Positions 21,928 to 33,289 of a stretch of DNA of 64,000 nt are shown one piece after another. The position numbers and the translations under genes were made by a program. The stretch covers positions 4,216,001-4,280,000 of the forward strand of contig WJXW01000001.1 of the NCBI GenBank assembly GCA_015832175.1, read 5' to 3'. Below the pieces are notes generated by a model that did not search any database, had not been told where the DNA came from, and worked only from the letters and a program-made list of their open reading frames with translations. Each line of letters opens with the position of its first letter. Position 1 is the first letter of the stretch. The DNA is from Paraphaeosphaeria minitans (Eukaryota > Ascomycota > Dothideomycetes > Pleosporales > Didymosphaeriaceae).

Positions 21928-23034
21928 ATGGCCACCAGTTCAACCGGCCTCAGCGCCTACATCGAGCAGTCGCCACCACTTGACTTTTCCGTCCCGTTCG
22001 AGGACACCTGGGTCAAAGACCGAACCATCGTCGTCACAGGAGGCGCCAGCGGCTTCGGAGCAGGGTTCGTGCGGAGATGGGCCATGAACGGCGCTGTGAT
22101 GATCGTGGGAGACGTCAACGTTGAAAAGGGCGACGCACTTGCCAGGGCCATCCGGAAAGAGACGGGACGCGATGGCGCTGCGCATTTTGTCTACTGCGAT
22201 GTAACGGACTGGCAGTCCCAGGTCAACCTCTTCAAAGAAGCGGTGAGATTGAGTCCGCACGGCGGCATTGACACGGTCGTTGCAAATGCCGGCATCCAGG
22301 CAAAGGATAGACTGCAGGAGCCCGGAGACCTCAGCGCAGCCGAACCTCAAGCGCCCAGCTTCGCGACCATGGATGTGAACGTAACGGGCGTGCTGTACAC
22401 GACGCATCTAGCATATTACTGGCTGCCCAAGAATCCTGGATCCAAGCGCTGCAACATGAACTCGGTGCCAGACCAGCAAAGAAGAGATAGAAACCTCGTG
22501 CTGCTGGGCAGCATGGCGAGTTTGGCCCCGATTGGAGCAGCACCGCTCTACGGGGCGAGTAAGCACGCTGTTCTCGGACTGTTCCGTTCTCTCCGAGCAA
22601 CCTCGCACATGGAGGGCATCCGGGTCAACATGGTCCTGCCCTACTTCATCGACACGGCCATCGTGCCTCCCGTGGCAAAGCTTTTGCTTGCAGGAGGCGG
22701 CATGGGCGAGGTTGAAGACGTCGTCGAGGCGGCTACAAGAGTAGTGGCCGACACGCGCATCGTCGGCCGCGGCATCGTTGTTGGACCGAAGGTGGCGGTC
22801 AAGCAGGACGAGAGTGGAGAGTTCAAGCTAGTCACAAAGGGGACCGAGGGTTCTACCGAGACGGCGCTCTGGGAGCCGTACGCTGACGACTGGCAAGAGG
22901 TGGATGTCTTTAATCGAAGGATTGTCAGGATACTGAATGCTGTCGAGCAAGCGCGCGGATGGGCCGGCTGGGCTGCCGACGTGGTGAAGCTGGCAGGCTA
23001 CCGTATCTTTGGGCTTGGAAAGGGCCGTTGGTGA
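21928..23034 (+). CDS. Short-chain dehydrogenase/reductase (SDR)
   Basis: Single-exon gene, 368 residues, ATG at 21928. It is a classical SDR with a Rossmann fold: cofactor loop TGGASGFG at residues 37-44, an acidic residue after strand 2 (GDVN, Asp62) that favours NAD+, NAGI at 120-123, catalytic Ser195, and Tyr208/Lys212 in YGASK. The C-terminal 110 residues are longer than the family core. The pattern resembles fungal 15-hydroxyprostaglandin-dehydrogenase-like SDRs; the natural substrate is unknown. The insertion around residues 125-145 and 170-187 is unusual but in frame. The last 14 codons lie inside the first unit of a 47-bp tandem repeat that runs on into the 3' flank. Confidence 0.9.
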   Translation: MATSSTGLSAYIEQSPPLDFSVPFEDTWVKDRTIVVTGGASGFGAGFVRRWAMNGAVMIVGDVNVEKGDALARAIRKETGRDGAAHFVYCDVTDWQSQVNLFKEAVRLSPHGGIDTVVANAGIQAKDRLQEPGDLSAAEPQAPSFATMDVNVTGVLYTTHLAYYWLPKNPGSKRCNMNSVPDQQRRDRNLVLLGSMASLAPIGAAPLYGASKHAVLGLFRSLRATSHMEGIRVNMVLPYFIDTAIVPPVAKLLLAGGGMGEVEDVVEAATRVVADTRIVGRGIVVGPKVAVKQDESGEFKLVTKGTEGSTETALWEPYADDWQEVDVFNRRIVRILNAVEQARGWAGWAADVVKLAGYRIFGLGKGRW

Positions 23035-23134
23035 GAGATGCAGGTTACCGTATCTTTGGGCTTGGAAAGGACCGTTGGTGAGAGATGCAGGTTACCGTAT
23101 CTTTGGGCTTGGAAAGGACCGTTGGTGAGAGATG
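22994..23134 (+). repeat. 47-bp tandem repeat, three copies
   Basis: Units start at 22994, 23041 and 23088, with a few bases of a fourth at 23135. The first unit contains the last codons and stop of the SDR gene; the second and third are nearly identical to each other and differ from the first at only two bases. 47 is not a multiple of three, so the copies could not extend the frame. Confidence 0.93.
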
Positions 23135-23639
23135 CAGGCTCCACGCGAGGATTCTCGAACGCGTCGAAGCGTCAGCGGTCGGTCGGTGGCGTCGATGGCG
23201 GTGGTGGAGCATCGTCTCACGCTCAAGAAGCTTTTTCGAAAGGTGGCGAGACTCGAGAGCCGTTTGGGCGAGGTCGAGGCCGAGGCCGAGGCTCTGCTTA
23301 CCTAGGACTGTGACGTCACATGACTACGCTCGGATAGTCTGCGGGAACTAAGGCGGGAATCGGCATGGGTCCCATCCCTGAAAGCATCGTTGGCGGCTGG
23401 ATGGCGCGGTGGTGACGGAGCGGCGAGCCTCTGCTTCCTGTTCCTGTTCCTCTTCCTGTGATTCTGCGCGTCAATTTGCCTGTCCTACATCCGCCGTCTT
23501 CCACTGGGCTTTGCCGCCTGCGTCGCTCGCCGTTGTCATGTTTTGATATCACCCTCTTTTTTGCGTAAAGCGTTGCATCGTCGCGTGATAGACTACCCAC
23601 AGGTGCACCCTTTCCCACCTTGTTTGCTGAGAACAACAC
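23135..23639. other. Intergenic upstream of the glucosyltransferase gene
   Basis: 505 bp. It begins with a purine-rich stretch (GGCCGAGGCCGAGG type, about 23265-23295) and presumably contains the promoter of the downstream gene. No coding sequence supported. Confidence 0.5.
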
Positions 23640-26600
23640 ATGGAAGCCGGCATGGCTTCCAACGGCGGCCAAACTCAATCGCCGCCACTCCCCACCGCGG
23701 TCCATCTCCACGAACCGGAGTTCCCATCGCCGCCAGAAGAGCGGAACGGCCGGCAACATGGCACCTTGCCTGCTGCTCTCGACTTTGCACCTTCGCCCCC
23801 AGCATCCGACAGTATGGGCCCAGTGCATACCGCTGAAACTGCCGCCCCGCTGTCAGTCACACCGTCGCCTACGAGTCACACTGTGGAAGAGACCTCTTCG
23901 CGACCGTCGATGCACAAGTCTGCGACCGAGCGTCCACAGCCTCCGGCGAAGACACATCAGGAGCTGAAGCGGGCAGGTACTGCGCAGGACATGACGCGAC
24001 ACATGCATAGGCCGAAGACGTTGGCCTTCGATCCCTACGATTCCGACTCGTCGAGCGATTCCGACCAGGATGAGCCAGTCGGGAGACAGCTCAGCGGAAC
24101 ACGAACGAACAGCGGGAAGACGTCGAGCTCTCATCCGTTTTCGAATCTCAAGTTTAGCAACGATCACTTCCACACAAAGGGCAAAGTCTCCAGAAAAGAC
24201 GGACGACTGAAGCTGTCCATTGGCGAGACGTTGAACAGCGGATACTTTGCGAAGACTCTGGGCGCAGGCCTGAAGAAACACTTCGCTGGTGCCGAAGAGC
24301 TCCAGAATGGCGCACATGCACCGGCCTCCCACGCCAAGATTGCGCCCGATGACGATTCCATGGAAGACCCCAAGCGAAGAGTCCGCCTCAACATAGTCAT
24401 CATCGTTATTGGATCTCGTGGCGATATCCAGCCGTTCCTGCGGATAGGGAAAATACTAAAGGAGGACTACGGTCACCGTGTCCGCATAGCCACCCACCCT
24501 GCTTTCAAGTCTTTCATTGAGAATGACACTGGGTTGGAATTCTTTTCCATTGGTGGAAATCCTTCCGAACTGATGGCATTCATGGTGAAGAATCCAGGCT
24601 TGATTCCCAATTTGGAGACGGTCAAGGAGGGTGAGATTGGGAGGAGACGAGCTGCCATGTATGAGATGTTTGAAGGCATGTGGCGAGCCTGCATCGATGC
24701 TACTGATGACGAGAACGACCATACTAATCTAAAAATGAGTGAGTTTACGGAAGACGACATGCTCAGGACAAATCCTAACCGTAGTGCAGTGGGTGGTGCC
24801 CATCCATTCATTTGCGACGCCATCATTGCAAACCCACCAAGCTTCGCACCACCGCACATCGCTGAAAGGCTCGGCGTGCCTCTGCACATGATGTTCACGT
24901 AAGACTACATACTCCGCAGAGCATTGTGATAGACTATAAGAACGTTTGCGCTGACCTTTGCCAAGCTTTCCTTACACACCAACCGTCCAATTCCCGCACC
25001 CGCTAGCGAACATCCAAAATAGCAATGTCGATACTAAGTACATCAATTTCATGAGCTACCCGTTAGTCGAGATGATGACCTGGCAAGGCCTTGGTGATCT
25101 GATCAATCGTTTCAGGAGTAGAACGCTCCATCTGGACGAAGTGAGCACGCTCTGGGCGCCAGGGCAGTTATTTCGCATGAAGGTGCCCTACACGTATATG
25201 GTACGTTGTGTATAGACAAAGAGTGACTCAGCTAACACTCAGGTAGTGGTCACCAGGCCTTGTTCCCAAGCCCAAGGACTGGGGTCCGGAAATCGACATA
25301 GCAGGTTTTGTCTTCCTGGACCTAGCATCCTCGTTTAAACCACCGGACGACCTCCAGAAGTATCTAGATGCGGGAGAGCCGCCGGTTTACATTGGCTTTG
25401 GGTCTATCGTTGTTGACGATCCCGATGAATTCACGAAGCTCATCTTCAAGGCCGTCGAGATAGCTGGTGTCCGCGCCCTTGTATCCAAGGGGTGGGGCGG
25501 TTTCGGCAGCAACTCGTCGGCGCCAGACAACATCTTCATGCTAGAAAACACACCGCACGACTGGCTATTCCCACAAGTATCCGCAGTCGTGCATCACGGT
25601 GGTGCCGGCACCACCGCTATCGGCTTGAAATGCGCAAAACCGACGATGATTGTGCCTTTCTTCGGCGACCAGCCGTTCTGGGGGGCTATGGTATCCAAGG
25701 CGAAGGCTGGCGCACACGACTGCATTCCCTATAAGCAGCTTACTGCTGAACGTTTAGCTGAGGGCATTAAGCAGTGTCTGACATATGAAGCGAAACAAAA
25801 TGTACAGAAGATCGCTGACAGTATTGATAAAGAAGGTGACGGCGCGCTCAACGCCGTGCGCTCCTTTCATCGCAGCTTGCCGCTGGGTGAACCCGGTACC
25901 ATGCGCTGTTCCCTCCTCCCAAACAATGCTGCTGCATGGCGACTGAAGAACACCTCTATTCGTCTGTCCCCAGTGGCTGCGGAGCTGCTGGTTGAATGGA
26001 AGAAGATCAAGTGGAACGAGCTCAGGTTGCTGAGGCAGTACGAGTGGAACGACTTTGGAGGTCCAGGCGAGCCGGTCACAGGAATATGGGGCGCCATTGT
26101 CGACACAGTGGGAGACATCGCTATGGGCATGGGCGGTGTGCCGTACAACATGGCAAAGAGCTTGAAGACGAGGGAGCGATACTACGAGAACAAGTACAAG
26201 GTTTACAAGCGCCACAAACAACGGCAGCACCAACAGGCTACTCTCGACCGAGCAAACAAAGAAAACAATGGAGCAAGTGATTCCGATGGCAATGCTACCA
26301 AGAACGACACGAACACTGCTCTCCAAAGCACCAAAGAAAATACAAATGGGTTTTCCCAAGCGACCAGACCCAAGGCCAGTGAAAGACAAGAATCATACTT
26401 GTCAAGCATAACAGAACCAGACGACATCCTCGCCGTGGAATTCGCCCGTGAAGCCGAATACGGCCTTCGTAAAACCGGCGGCGCCATCCTCCGCTTCCCC
26501 ATGCGCATACACCTCGCGCTCGCGCAGGGCTTCCACAACGCACCCCGTCTCTACGGTGACACCACCGTGCGCCGGATCCCACGCATCACAGGTGTCCATT

Positions 26601-27433
26601 CAGGCATCCGCGCGGGCCGCGACGAGCTCGTGTACGGAATCCGCGACGGCGTCAGCGGGCTCTGGATGCAGCCCATCCGCGGCGCGAAGGAGGGCGGGGC
26701 GATGGGCTTCGCGCGCGGGCTGGGGATCGGATTCGGCGGGTTTATACTAAAGGATGTGTGTGCGCTTGTTGGACCGGGTGCGTATCTACTCAAAGGCTGC
26801 GACGAGGAGTACCTCAAGAAGTACCAGCCCACGCACTTCATCCGGCGCGCGCGCATCTTGCAGGGCCGCAAGGAAGTCGCTGAGCTGGCGTGCGCGTCGG
26901 ATCGGGCGTCTAACGCGGGTGCGTCCGACGCCCGTGCCGAAGAGCGGAAAGCGGAGAGGGCGAAGAGGTGGGCTGTAGAGAGGATGGTTAGTGCGGAGTG
27001 GAGAGCTCTGCAGCCCAGGGTCCGGGAGGAGAGGAAGCACATGCGGAGCGGGATCCAGGCGGCGCTACTGGGGCAGCCGAAGATGAAGGATGGAACGCCG
27101 GTGCCGCGGAAGGAGAGGAGAAGTATGCAGGCGGAGAGGGAAAAGGAGACGGGGAGGGTGGAGGGACTCAACAAGGCACGGACGCAGCCTGTGGAGTCTG
27201 CGCATGGTGACAGAGAGGTGGAGGCCGGGCCTGACGTCCTGAGAGCTGAGACTGCGCCCGCGGCGCCGGAGAGGTATAGAGAGATGGTGGCGAAAAAGAA
27301 GAGGTGGCGGTTCGACTCGCCGCATGAGCATGAGAAGCGCGAGGCGAAGGATGCGGCACTCGACAGCGACACTGTGCCGAATGGGGGCGCGGGGTTCGTC
27401 AATGGGGATGTGGGTAGCGTGCGGGTTTTGTAG
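23640..27433 (+). CDS. Sterol/UDP-glucose glucosyltransferase-like protein (GT28-type)
   Basis: Three exons: 23640-24898, 24966-25200 and 25247-27433 (introns of 67 and 46 bp), 1226 residues, all junctions in phase. Residues 1-240 are a disordered Ser/Pro-rich region. About 250-470 is the N-terminal Rossmann half (VIGSRGDIQPF near 257), the acceptor side in UDP-glucose:sterol glucosyltransferases. The second half binds the nucleotide sugar (HHGGAGTT at 614-621, then PFFGDQPFWG). The splices restore MFTFPYTPTVQFPHPLANI and YTYMWSPGLVPKPKDW, both typical of the family. The C-terminal 500 residues hold a charged linker and a second conserved region, with a basic coiled-coil-like tail (Lys/Arg/Glu-rich). 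Unlike yeast Atg26, no GRAM/PH domain is visible at the N-terminus. Likely role: glucosylation of membrane sterols or related lipids, with the C-terminal part possibly targeting membranes. Confidence 0.9.
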
Positions 27434-28363
27434 GGGATTTCATAGCGAGGCGTTGTCTTTTCCGGGCTTGGACTGGCTTGCTTTTCATATCAGCGATACC
27501 CTGGTTTGTCAATGGCATGGTTACGTTTAGTAAAGGGATTGGGTCGTGTGTTCTGTGGTCGATGCGTATGTGATGTTGGCCACGGTGATGGGTGGATACA
27601 TGGTGCCTCAGGCTTTTCTTCTTTGATGCCAATGCTAGAGGGGTGGACGGTGGATGGCACAGCTGCTGTGTCCACGCTGAGGGCAAGGTAGTTGCAGGGG
27701 AAACTGAAAACATGCCACGATAAAGCAAGCCCGTCAATGCGAGTCGCTCGAAGTTGACGGTGGGTACAGCCATGTTTGGCCATCAGAGACGCAATCATTG
27801 GAGTCGTCGGGAGTTAGGCTGCGTATTGGGGAGCTAAAGGATGGGCGACGGATGGTGTAGGGTTTAGTCGTCTTCCGAGTGGGTGTCTCCTTCGTGGTGT
27901 ATGGATACCAGGGCTAGAGTACGTGGTTTTGGTTGTCCTTCGAGTCACTCACTGCGGGTCAGCGTGGCGATGGCTAACACTCCAAGCGATCTCATTTTCT
28001 TCTGACCTGACTCCCCGAGAGCTATGCAGCAGCAGCCTATTTATCAATGTTCAGATTGAAGTGATACAGCGGAACTAATCTACTCAATAGCAAATTTTTT
28101 ACTCAAATACCTTGATGAGATCCTACGTTGGTCTAATTTCGAACATGAGCAATTCCCAAGTAGTGACTAATCTTCGACTGAGCCATGCCCTCTAAAATGC
28201 GACTGTGCTTTCAAGATGAAGGCGAGTGTCCGCGTTAGTTATATGATTCATTAGGGGGGCGCAAACGACATATAAAAGCGCCCAATCACTCACAACTTTC
28301 TGCAATTCTACGCTCCGCCCTACTCCCACGTTGATCAACTTATCTTTAACTATAGTCAAGTTG
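27434..28363. other. Intergenic, no supported gene
   Basis: About 0.9 kb between two plus-strand genes. No convincing reading frame or repeat. Confidence 0.55.
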
Positions 28364-29485
28364 ATGGCTGAGTACGCTGCCGAAAGGCCCATCTATTTAG
28401 CGCCAGCAGCACATTCGACAGCTAACCATGATCCCTTCAATGAGGAGCCAACTGCCGGAAAAGAAGCCTCTGAACCGAGAAAGAAGAGGGTAAGTATCAA
28501 GAAAAATCTCAGTATCTAGCATTGCACAAGCAATATCTGACAGAAGCAGTCCCCCAAGAAATACCCGAAAGTCCCTCAAGGCTCGGACCTCGGTTCCCCG
28601 TCCAACCCTATACCCTTGTTGATCGGGTTGAAGCTACTTCCGGGAGCTCAAGTTTCAATCCTACCAGATGTTGAGTTCACCGCGGATAAAGGCGTCCACA
28701 TACTTAGCTCGCCGAGCTCGTTGACTATATCCATTTCGAGGACACCCGGCTATGGTGAGGTACAAATCATTCCGACTTCTCGTCTCACTTCCGCTTTCCG
28801 GAATGGCTGGAACAAGCTTCCTTCGGAGCTGAAGGTCATGATCATAGCACCGACAGTCTCGTACTCGTACGATGCCAAGAGCACGGTCATCGGCTACCAT
28901 AATTTCTTTCCCGGGTTCGAGGAAAAGGTCCTGCCATGGGTGAGACTTTCACCTGAGACGGGCGCAATTGCCATGCAAGCCTTCTACGAGAACAACACCT
29001 TCTGGATCGTCCGCCACACCAAGGTCGGTGGAGAGACAGACCACGTAACGTCCCACTTCATCCTGCCACCTCCCGACATGGCCAAACACATCCACTCCCT
29101 GGTCTTCGAACTCAGCATGGACAGTCACGCCTTCCGCCTCCTGGCCGAGATCTCGCGCGGCGAGCACGGCTTCACGGGTCTGACTCGCGTCTTGGTCAAC
29201 ATCGTCGACCAACTCGGCTCTTTCGCCTTGGAGACTATGACGCCGTGGGACCGCGATGCCTTTGAGGGCATGCTCGGGAAAGGGGACTCGGTCGGCGCGT
29301 TCAATATGCTGACGCGCGGTAAGAAGATCAGCTTCTCGGTGAAGGGTCGGGCTGAGTTGCGGGGTATTTGGCATATGGGAGTACTTTCCCCAGACGACTG
29401 GAACGACACTCCGGCAGGCAGAGAATCGCTGAAGCAGATCTACAAGTGGCTCGAAGAGAGTATTTCCTTTGCGGGCCCATGTTAG
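28364..29485 (+). CDS. F-box-like domain protein
   Basis: Two exons: 28364-28489 and about 28550-29485, with a phase-0 intron of about 60 bp (donor GTAAGT). Acceptors at 28546 and 28549 are both in frame, so the exon edge is uncertain by one codon; with the second, the product has 353 residues. ATG at 28364 opens MAEYAAERP; the frame continues upstream only without another ATG. The N-terminal 120 residues are basic and low in complexity. An F-box-like helix (GWNKLPSELKVMII) lies at about 128-141, followed by a family region with FYENNTFW. It shares its layout with the gene at 15950-16798 and with the relic at 34690. SCF-type target recruitment is inferred only from the F-box resemblance. Confidence 0.72.
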
Positions 29486-29569
29486 GGTCTGTGACTCTCC
29501 GGCCTATGGGATGGGATTTGAGATGACCTCGCGGACTAGTTCTCCGTGCTGGAATTGCGGGGCTGGAGT

Positions 29570-29612
29570 TTTCTTCTTCTTTTTCCTCTTCTTCTTCTTC
29601 TTCTTCTTCTTG
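29570..29612 (+). repeat. TTC microsatellite
   Basis: An interrupted (TTC)n tract lies about 85 bp after the stop codon of the F-box-like gene. Confidence 0.9.
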
Positions 29613-29639
29613 TTTCTTTTCTAATTCAGAACAGTTGCT

Positions 29640-30194
29640 GGACATTAACTATGGAAGCTGTTAATCTTGCAATTTAGTTACAACTTAGTGGATACTTTCT
29701 TAAAGCATGTTACATGAGTTTCTGTCTGTAGATGGTTCATTAAGTTAATTTTAAACTCACTCCTTTAAAACAATACACTCCTAGTTTTTCCATACTGCGG
29801 TAGAAAGATTTCAGTGTTTACAATCAAGTCCCCGGCCTCTGAGCGCTCGCAGCCAAGTACAAGTTGTTGATAAACCTTTGTATTAACCTTCGTTTTTATT
29901 GATTCTAACTTCTTTCCTTTGTATTTCCCAACACTCGCAAGCACCAGCGAAAGTAACGATAAATTCATTAACTGTGTCATGAAAATCATTACCTTGACAA
30001 GTGCTAGGTTTATCACGTGATAAACTAATTCACTCTAAGTCTAACAGCCTGTTTCAACATTTTGTTACAAAAGGTCCGTTCGTCTAGTCTATCCCAGCGC
30101 ACTATAGGAGCTGTAAATCCACGAAACCTAACAAAAAAACATATTATAACCGAGGCTAGAAAAAAAACCCTATTTGTGCAGATTGAAAAAGTAA
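29640..30194. other. AT-rich island, no intact gene
   Basis: About 550 bp noticeably richer in A and T than the surrounding sequence, with runs of A and T. Such islands in filamentous ascomycetes are often old repeats altered by repeat-induced point mutation. No terminal repeats or transposase motif could be identified. Confidence 0.45.
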
Positions 30195-30515
30195 TCAGTC
30201 CTCGGCGCAGACAGCGCATCTGTCAAGAGGCCGGCCGCCATATTCTTGAGCAACAGCACTCGCTGGGACGACAAGCATGGAGGTGTCGACATGGTCTCGT
30301 ATGCCTGCACGGAAGTGGTGTGATTTTCCGACGCGGGCTCTCCACGCTTGATGGAAATGCTGGAGGGGTACGAGAAGATCATGAAGGGCGGAGAAGTGTT
30401 TGGCGATCGCTTCGTCGAAGATGATGAAGAGGGTGAGTGCGATGCGGAGGATGGGGATGTCGTGGATGGCTTTGGGTGGCTCGAGGACACGGAGATCTGG
30501 GCTGCCCTCGAGTAA
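30195..30515 (+). pseudogene. Possible coding remnant interrupted by TGA
   Basis: The plus-strand frame from 30195 reads SASVKRPAAIFLSNSTRW and DDKHGGVDMVSYACTEVV, meets TGA at 30321-30323, then continues as SPRLMEMLEGYEKIMKGGE and an acidic stretch (VEDDEEGECDAEDGD) to a stop at 30513-30515. The composition looks protein-like on both sides of the stop, but I recognise no family. A 187-codon minus-strand frame covers the same bases (30195-30758). It could be a decayed gene end next to the AT-rich island. Confidence 0.3.
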
Positions 30516-31161
30516 CATTTGAGTAGCCCGGAGCAACGAAGGGGCGTAGCCCGAGCACGCGAAGAACCATAGCCTTTGGGTAATCTTACAGCAGATGCTG
30601 GGTTGGTTTGGTTCTCCCCGATGGGATCTTAGGCTGAGACGGTGCTCATGTGTTGACCACAGAGTCCATCCGCAGTGACCCTTCAAATTTAGCTTGCTTC
30701 GCCAGGACCTAGTTTGTAGGTAGGCGCTGCGCGTTTCTGCAGTAATATATTGTTCCATTCAACGGCGTAAGGACATGTTCAATTCATCAAGCGTGGGAGT
30801 TCATATATTATTAGTCAAACATAAGTACGCTTTATTGGGATTATTGCGGCAGAAATGAGGGTAAACATGACATCTAGGAAAGCACCTGACACCACGATGC
30901 CCGCGGAGGAAAAAGACTATTGACACGCCAATGCGTTTCTATTTTACGTGCTTGCTGTAGGTACATGTACACAGCATGCGTATCCTCATGAACCCAACCA
31001 GTGCCGTCATGCCATTTCATCGTCTCACAGGAAAATCCTAAGCCCAGTTCCACGTCACACGTTGAACACGTTCGCATGATAGCACACCCGAATGTAACCT
31101 GGCCAGCCAATCAAGCTCCAGAAACAAAACACGGAAATGCTCAGAAACATTAGCCACCCAT
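30516..31161. other. Intergenic, no supported gene
   Basis: About 650 bp on the 3' side of the eIF2-beta gene. Nothing further supported. Confidence 0.5.
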
Positions 31162-32332
31162 CTAACCCTGCTGTCTCCTTCGCTTGCCGACCTGGGCCGA
31201 GAAACCCGTCTTGATGGCCGACACGGATCGTCGCGAACCGCATGAGTTGCAGGTGACGAAGTAGAGACGATTCTCTCCCTTCGTGAGGTCGGAGTCGGGC
31301 GAACGGCACGTCTTGCACGAGACGTATTCGACGATGTAGCGACGGAGGACGTTCTCGATTTGCTTTTGCTGGAAGCGACCCTTGATGACAAGGCGGCGCG
31401 AACCGTCGACGGAGCCGGAGGTACCCAATTCGGCGAACAAGAATTGCGTGACTAAAAACATGTCAAAAACGGTGGTGAAGAGGAAGAGGGGAGGTACATA
31501 CCGTGCTCGTCTGTTCGCTTCATGCGCTTGCAGATCTCGCTGATGTTGGCGAAGATGGTCTTCTTGTTGCCTTCGCGCAGACACTGCGGGGGCGGGATCT
31601 TGTAGCTCTTTGAACCCGACGAGGCGAGATCGGGGTGCTGCGAGTGCAGCAGGGTGAAGAAGCGGTTAAGCAGCATGTTGTAGGGGATCTCCTTGGTCTG
31701 ATCGTGCGCCCAGATGCCGGTGCCCTTCATCAGGTCACCCTCCTCGATCTGCTCTTCTTCGGGCTCCTCCTTGTCGTCCTCCTTCTCGTCGCCCACCTTA
31801 GCCGCGAGCTGTGCCTCAAAGTCGTCTGTGTCCGCCTTGGGCTTCTTGCTCTTCTTTTTCTTCTTGAGGCCGGAGAGCACGTCCTCGGCATCGTCGCCCT
31901 CGCCCTCAGTCTTGGGCTTCTTCTTCTTTTTCTTGTTGAGGCCGGCGAACATGTCGGTCACCTCGTCAACTGCATCATCCTCGCCTACCATGTCTGCGTC
32001 AGTATCGGTAATGGTGGATTCGTCGCGTTTGAGAGACGTACCCGCGGCGTGCGACGCTGCGCTCACCTTGTCTCCGTTCATGGCGGCGGATTCTGTGACC
32101 TGGCCATCGCTGTCAACGATGGTAGTGTTGTCTTCGAAAGCGACGGATTTGCGGGGTTTCCGCTCGGCAGATTCTACCTAAGGGGGCGTGTCAGCTGCGC
32201 TCTGGGCATTTGTGTCGCTTGCGGCAGTAGCAGAGCGTGCGCTCAATGCGGGAGACGGGGTGTTTGTGGGGGGATGTGTGAAGTGGAGATTTCATGGGTG
32301 CGCGGGGCAGTCTCGTGACGTACATCAGCCAT
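31162..32332 (-). CDS. SUI3: Translation initiation factor eIF2 subunit beta
   Basis: Three exons: 32324-32332 (nine bases encoding MAD), 31502-32177 and 31162-31451, with introns of 146 and 50 bp, all in phase; 324 residues. The tiny first exon is supported by the donor GTACGT and by the recovered N-terminus [17 protein letters not shown], typical of fungal eIF2-beta. Two lysine blocks follow (NKKKKKKPK and [11 protein letters not shown]), the sites that contact eIF5 and eIF2B-epsilon. The C-terminal half has the conserved alpha/beta core and a C4 zinc-binding domain: Cys274, Cys277, Cys296 and Cys299. eIF2-beta is part of the cytosolic eIF2-GTP-Met-tRNAi ternary complex and is essential for start-site selection. 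The gene is divergent from the Mim2-like gene. Confidence 0.96.
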
Positions 32333-32667
32333 GATTGCGGTTGTGGGAACGTCTGAAGCGGTCAAAGCTTGATGTCTTGTCGTGATCGTTGCGTTCTGTG
32401 GCCGTGTTGGGGGTTGTAGTGGAGTGCACACACCGCCGTGGGGTGGGATGCTCTTTTTGCCGCAACGCAGCGGTGGACCGAGTCATACTTACCTAAGCCG
32501 TGACTCAGGTGGCCTTGGCTGCTGATTGGCTGCGCTGCGATCGACGCAATGCGATGGCAGCGCAACCGAGAAGCCGCCCGCAACCTCCATCACCAGCTGC
32601 ACGACACCCCTGCCAATGCTTATACGATAGCCCAAATCCGCCCTGCCGACCGCCTGCAACCGCCGCC
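32333..32667. promoter_or_regulatory. Bidirectional promoter region, eIF2-beta / Mim2-like gene
   Basis: 335 bp separate the two divergent start codons. The region must hold both promoters. No TATA-like box is evident. Confidence 0.5.
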
Positions 32668-33089
32668 ATGTCCCTGTCGAACAGTCAGAGCTTCTTCCAA
32701 CCGCCGCCTAGCGATTCCGATGACGAGGTGAACTCGCTGCCCTCCTCCACTACCGGATCCTCGGTCGATGACGATGAATACGTGTCGGATGCGGAGCGGG
32801 AATGGAGGGAGTCATTGCAACAAATCGAGCTGCTGTTGACTATGGTGCTTGTTCCTTATGTGGGCAAGTACTTTGGGCGGAAGGCTGCATACTGGGGTAA
32901 GTGCACTACTGGAACTGGAAGAAGCACCAAGTCTGGTCCACACTTGAAGGAGAAGGGGCAGGACGCGATGGCTGACTGTGAACAGGATGGGCGAAGTTTA
33001 TGACTTGGAAATACCCCGTCGAGATCGTCGTCACAAGTCCGACCTCGTTCAAAGCCGCCGGCGCGGTCGAGGCAGCCGCATCGATATAA
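32668..33089 (+). CDS. Small Mim2-like mitochondrial outer-membrane protein
   Basis: Two exons, 32668-32896 and 32986-33089, with an 89-bp phase-1 intron (GTAAGT...CAG); 110 residues. The N-terminal half is acidic and Ser-rich (SDSDDEVNS, DDDEYVSDAE). It is followed by a single hydrophobic, basic-flanked helix (LLLTMVLVPYVGKYFGRK, then YWGWAKFMTWKYP) and a short Ala-rich tail. An acidic cytosolic N-terminus before one central membrane helix is the layout of fungal Mim2, a partner of Mim1 that inserts alpha-helical proteins into the mitochondrial outer membrane. I assign this by layout from memory, so the family name is tentative; the gene itself is well supported by its splice sites. An in-frame ATG at 32554 is possible but gives a non-conserved Pro-rich extension. 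Confidence 0.72.
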
Positions 33090-33289
33090 GATCAACAACG
33101 CCGCGACATTGGATTGCATCTCGCGGCAAGGCGTTATGGCGTACGGAAGATCTGTTAGACTTTGTCAATACTGGAGGCTTGAACACACCAATGCACATAT
33201 GCACCCTGTACATACAAATATCAATTCACTGCGCACCCAACCAACGACGCGGAAACACACCACTTCCCCTTGGTCCAGAGGGGCTCTAC

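Noticed and set aside
30195..30758. 187-codon minus-strand frame
   Set aside because: The first ATG is at the very start but no motif is recognisable, and the opposite strand over part of it reads more like protein.
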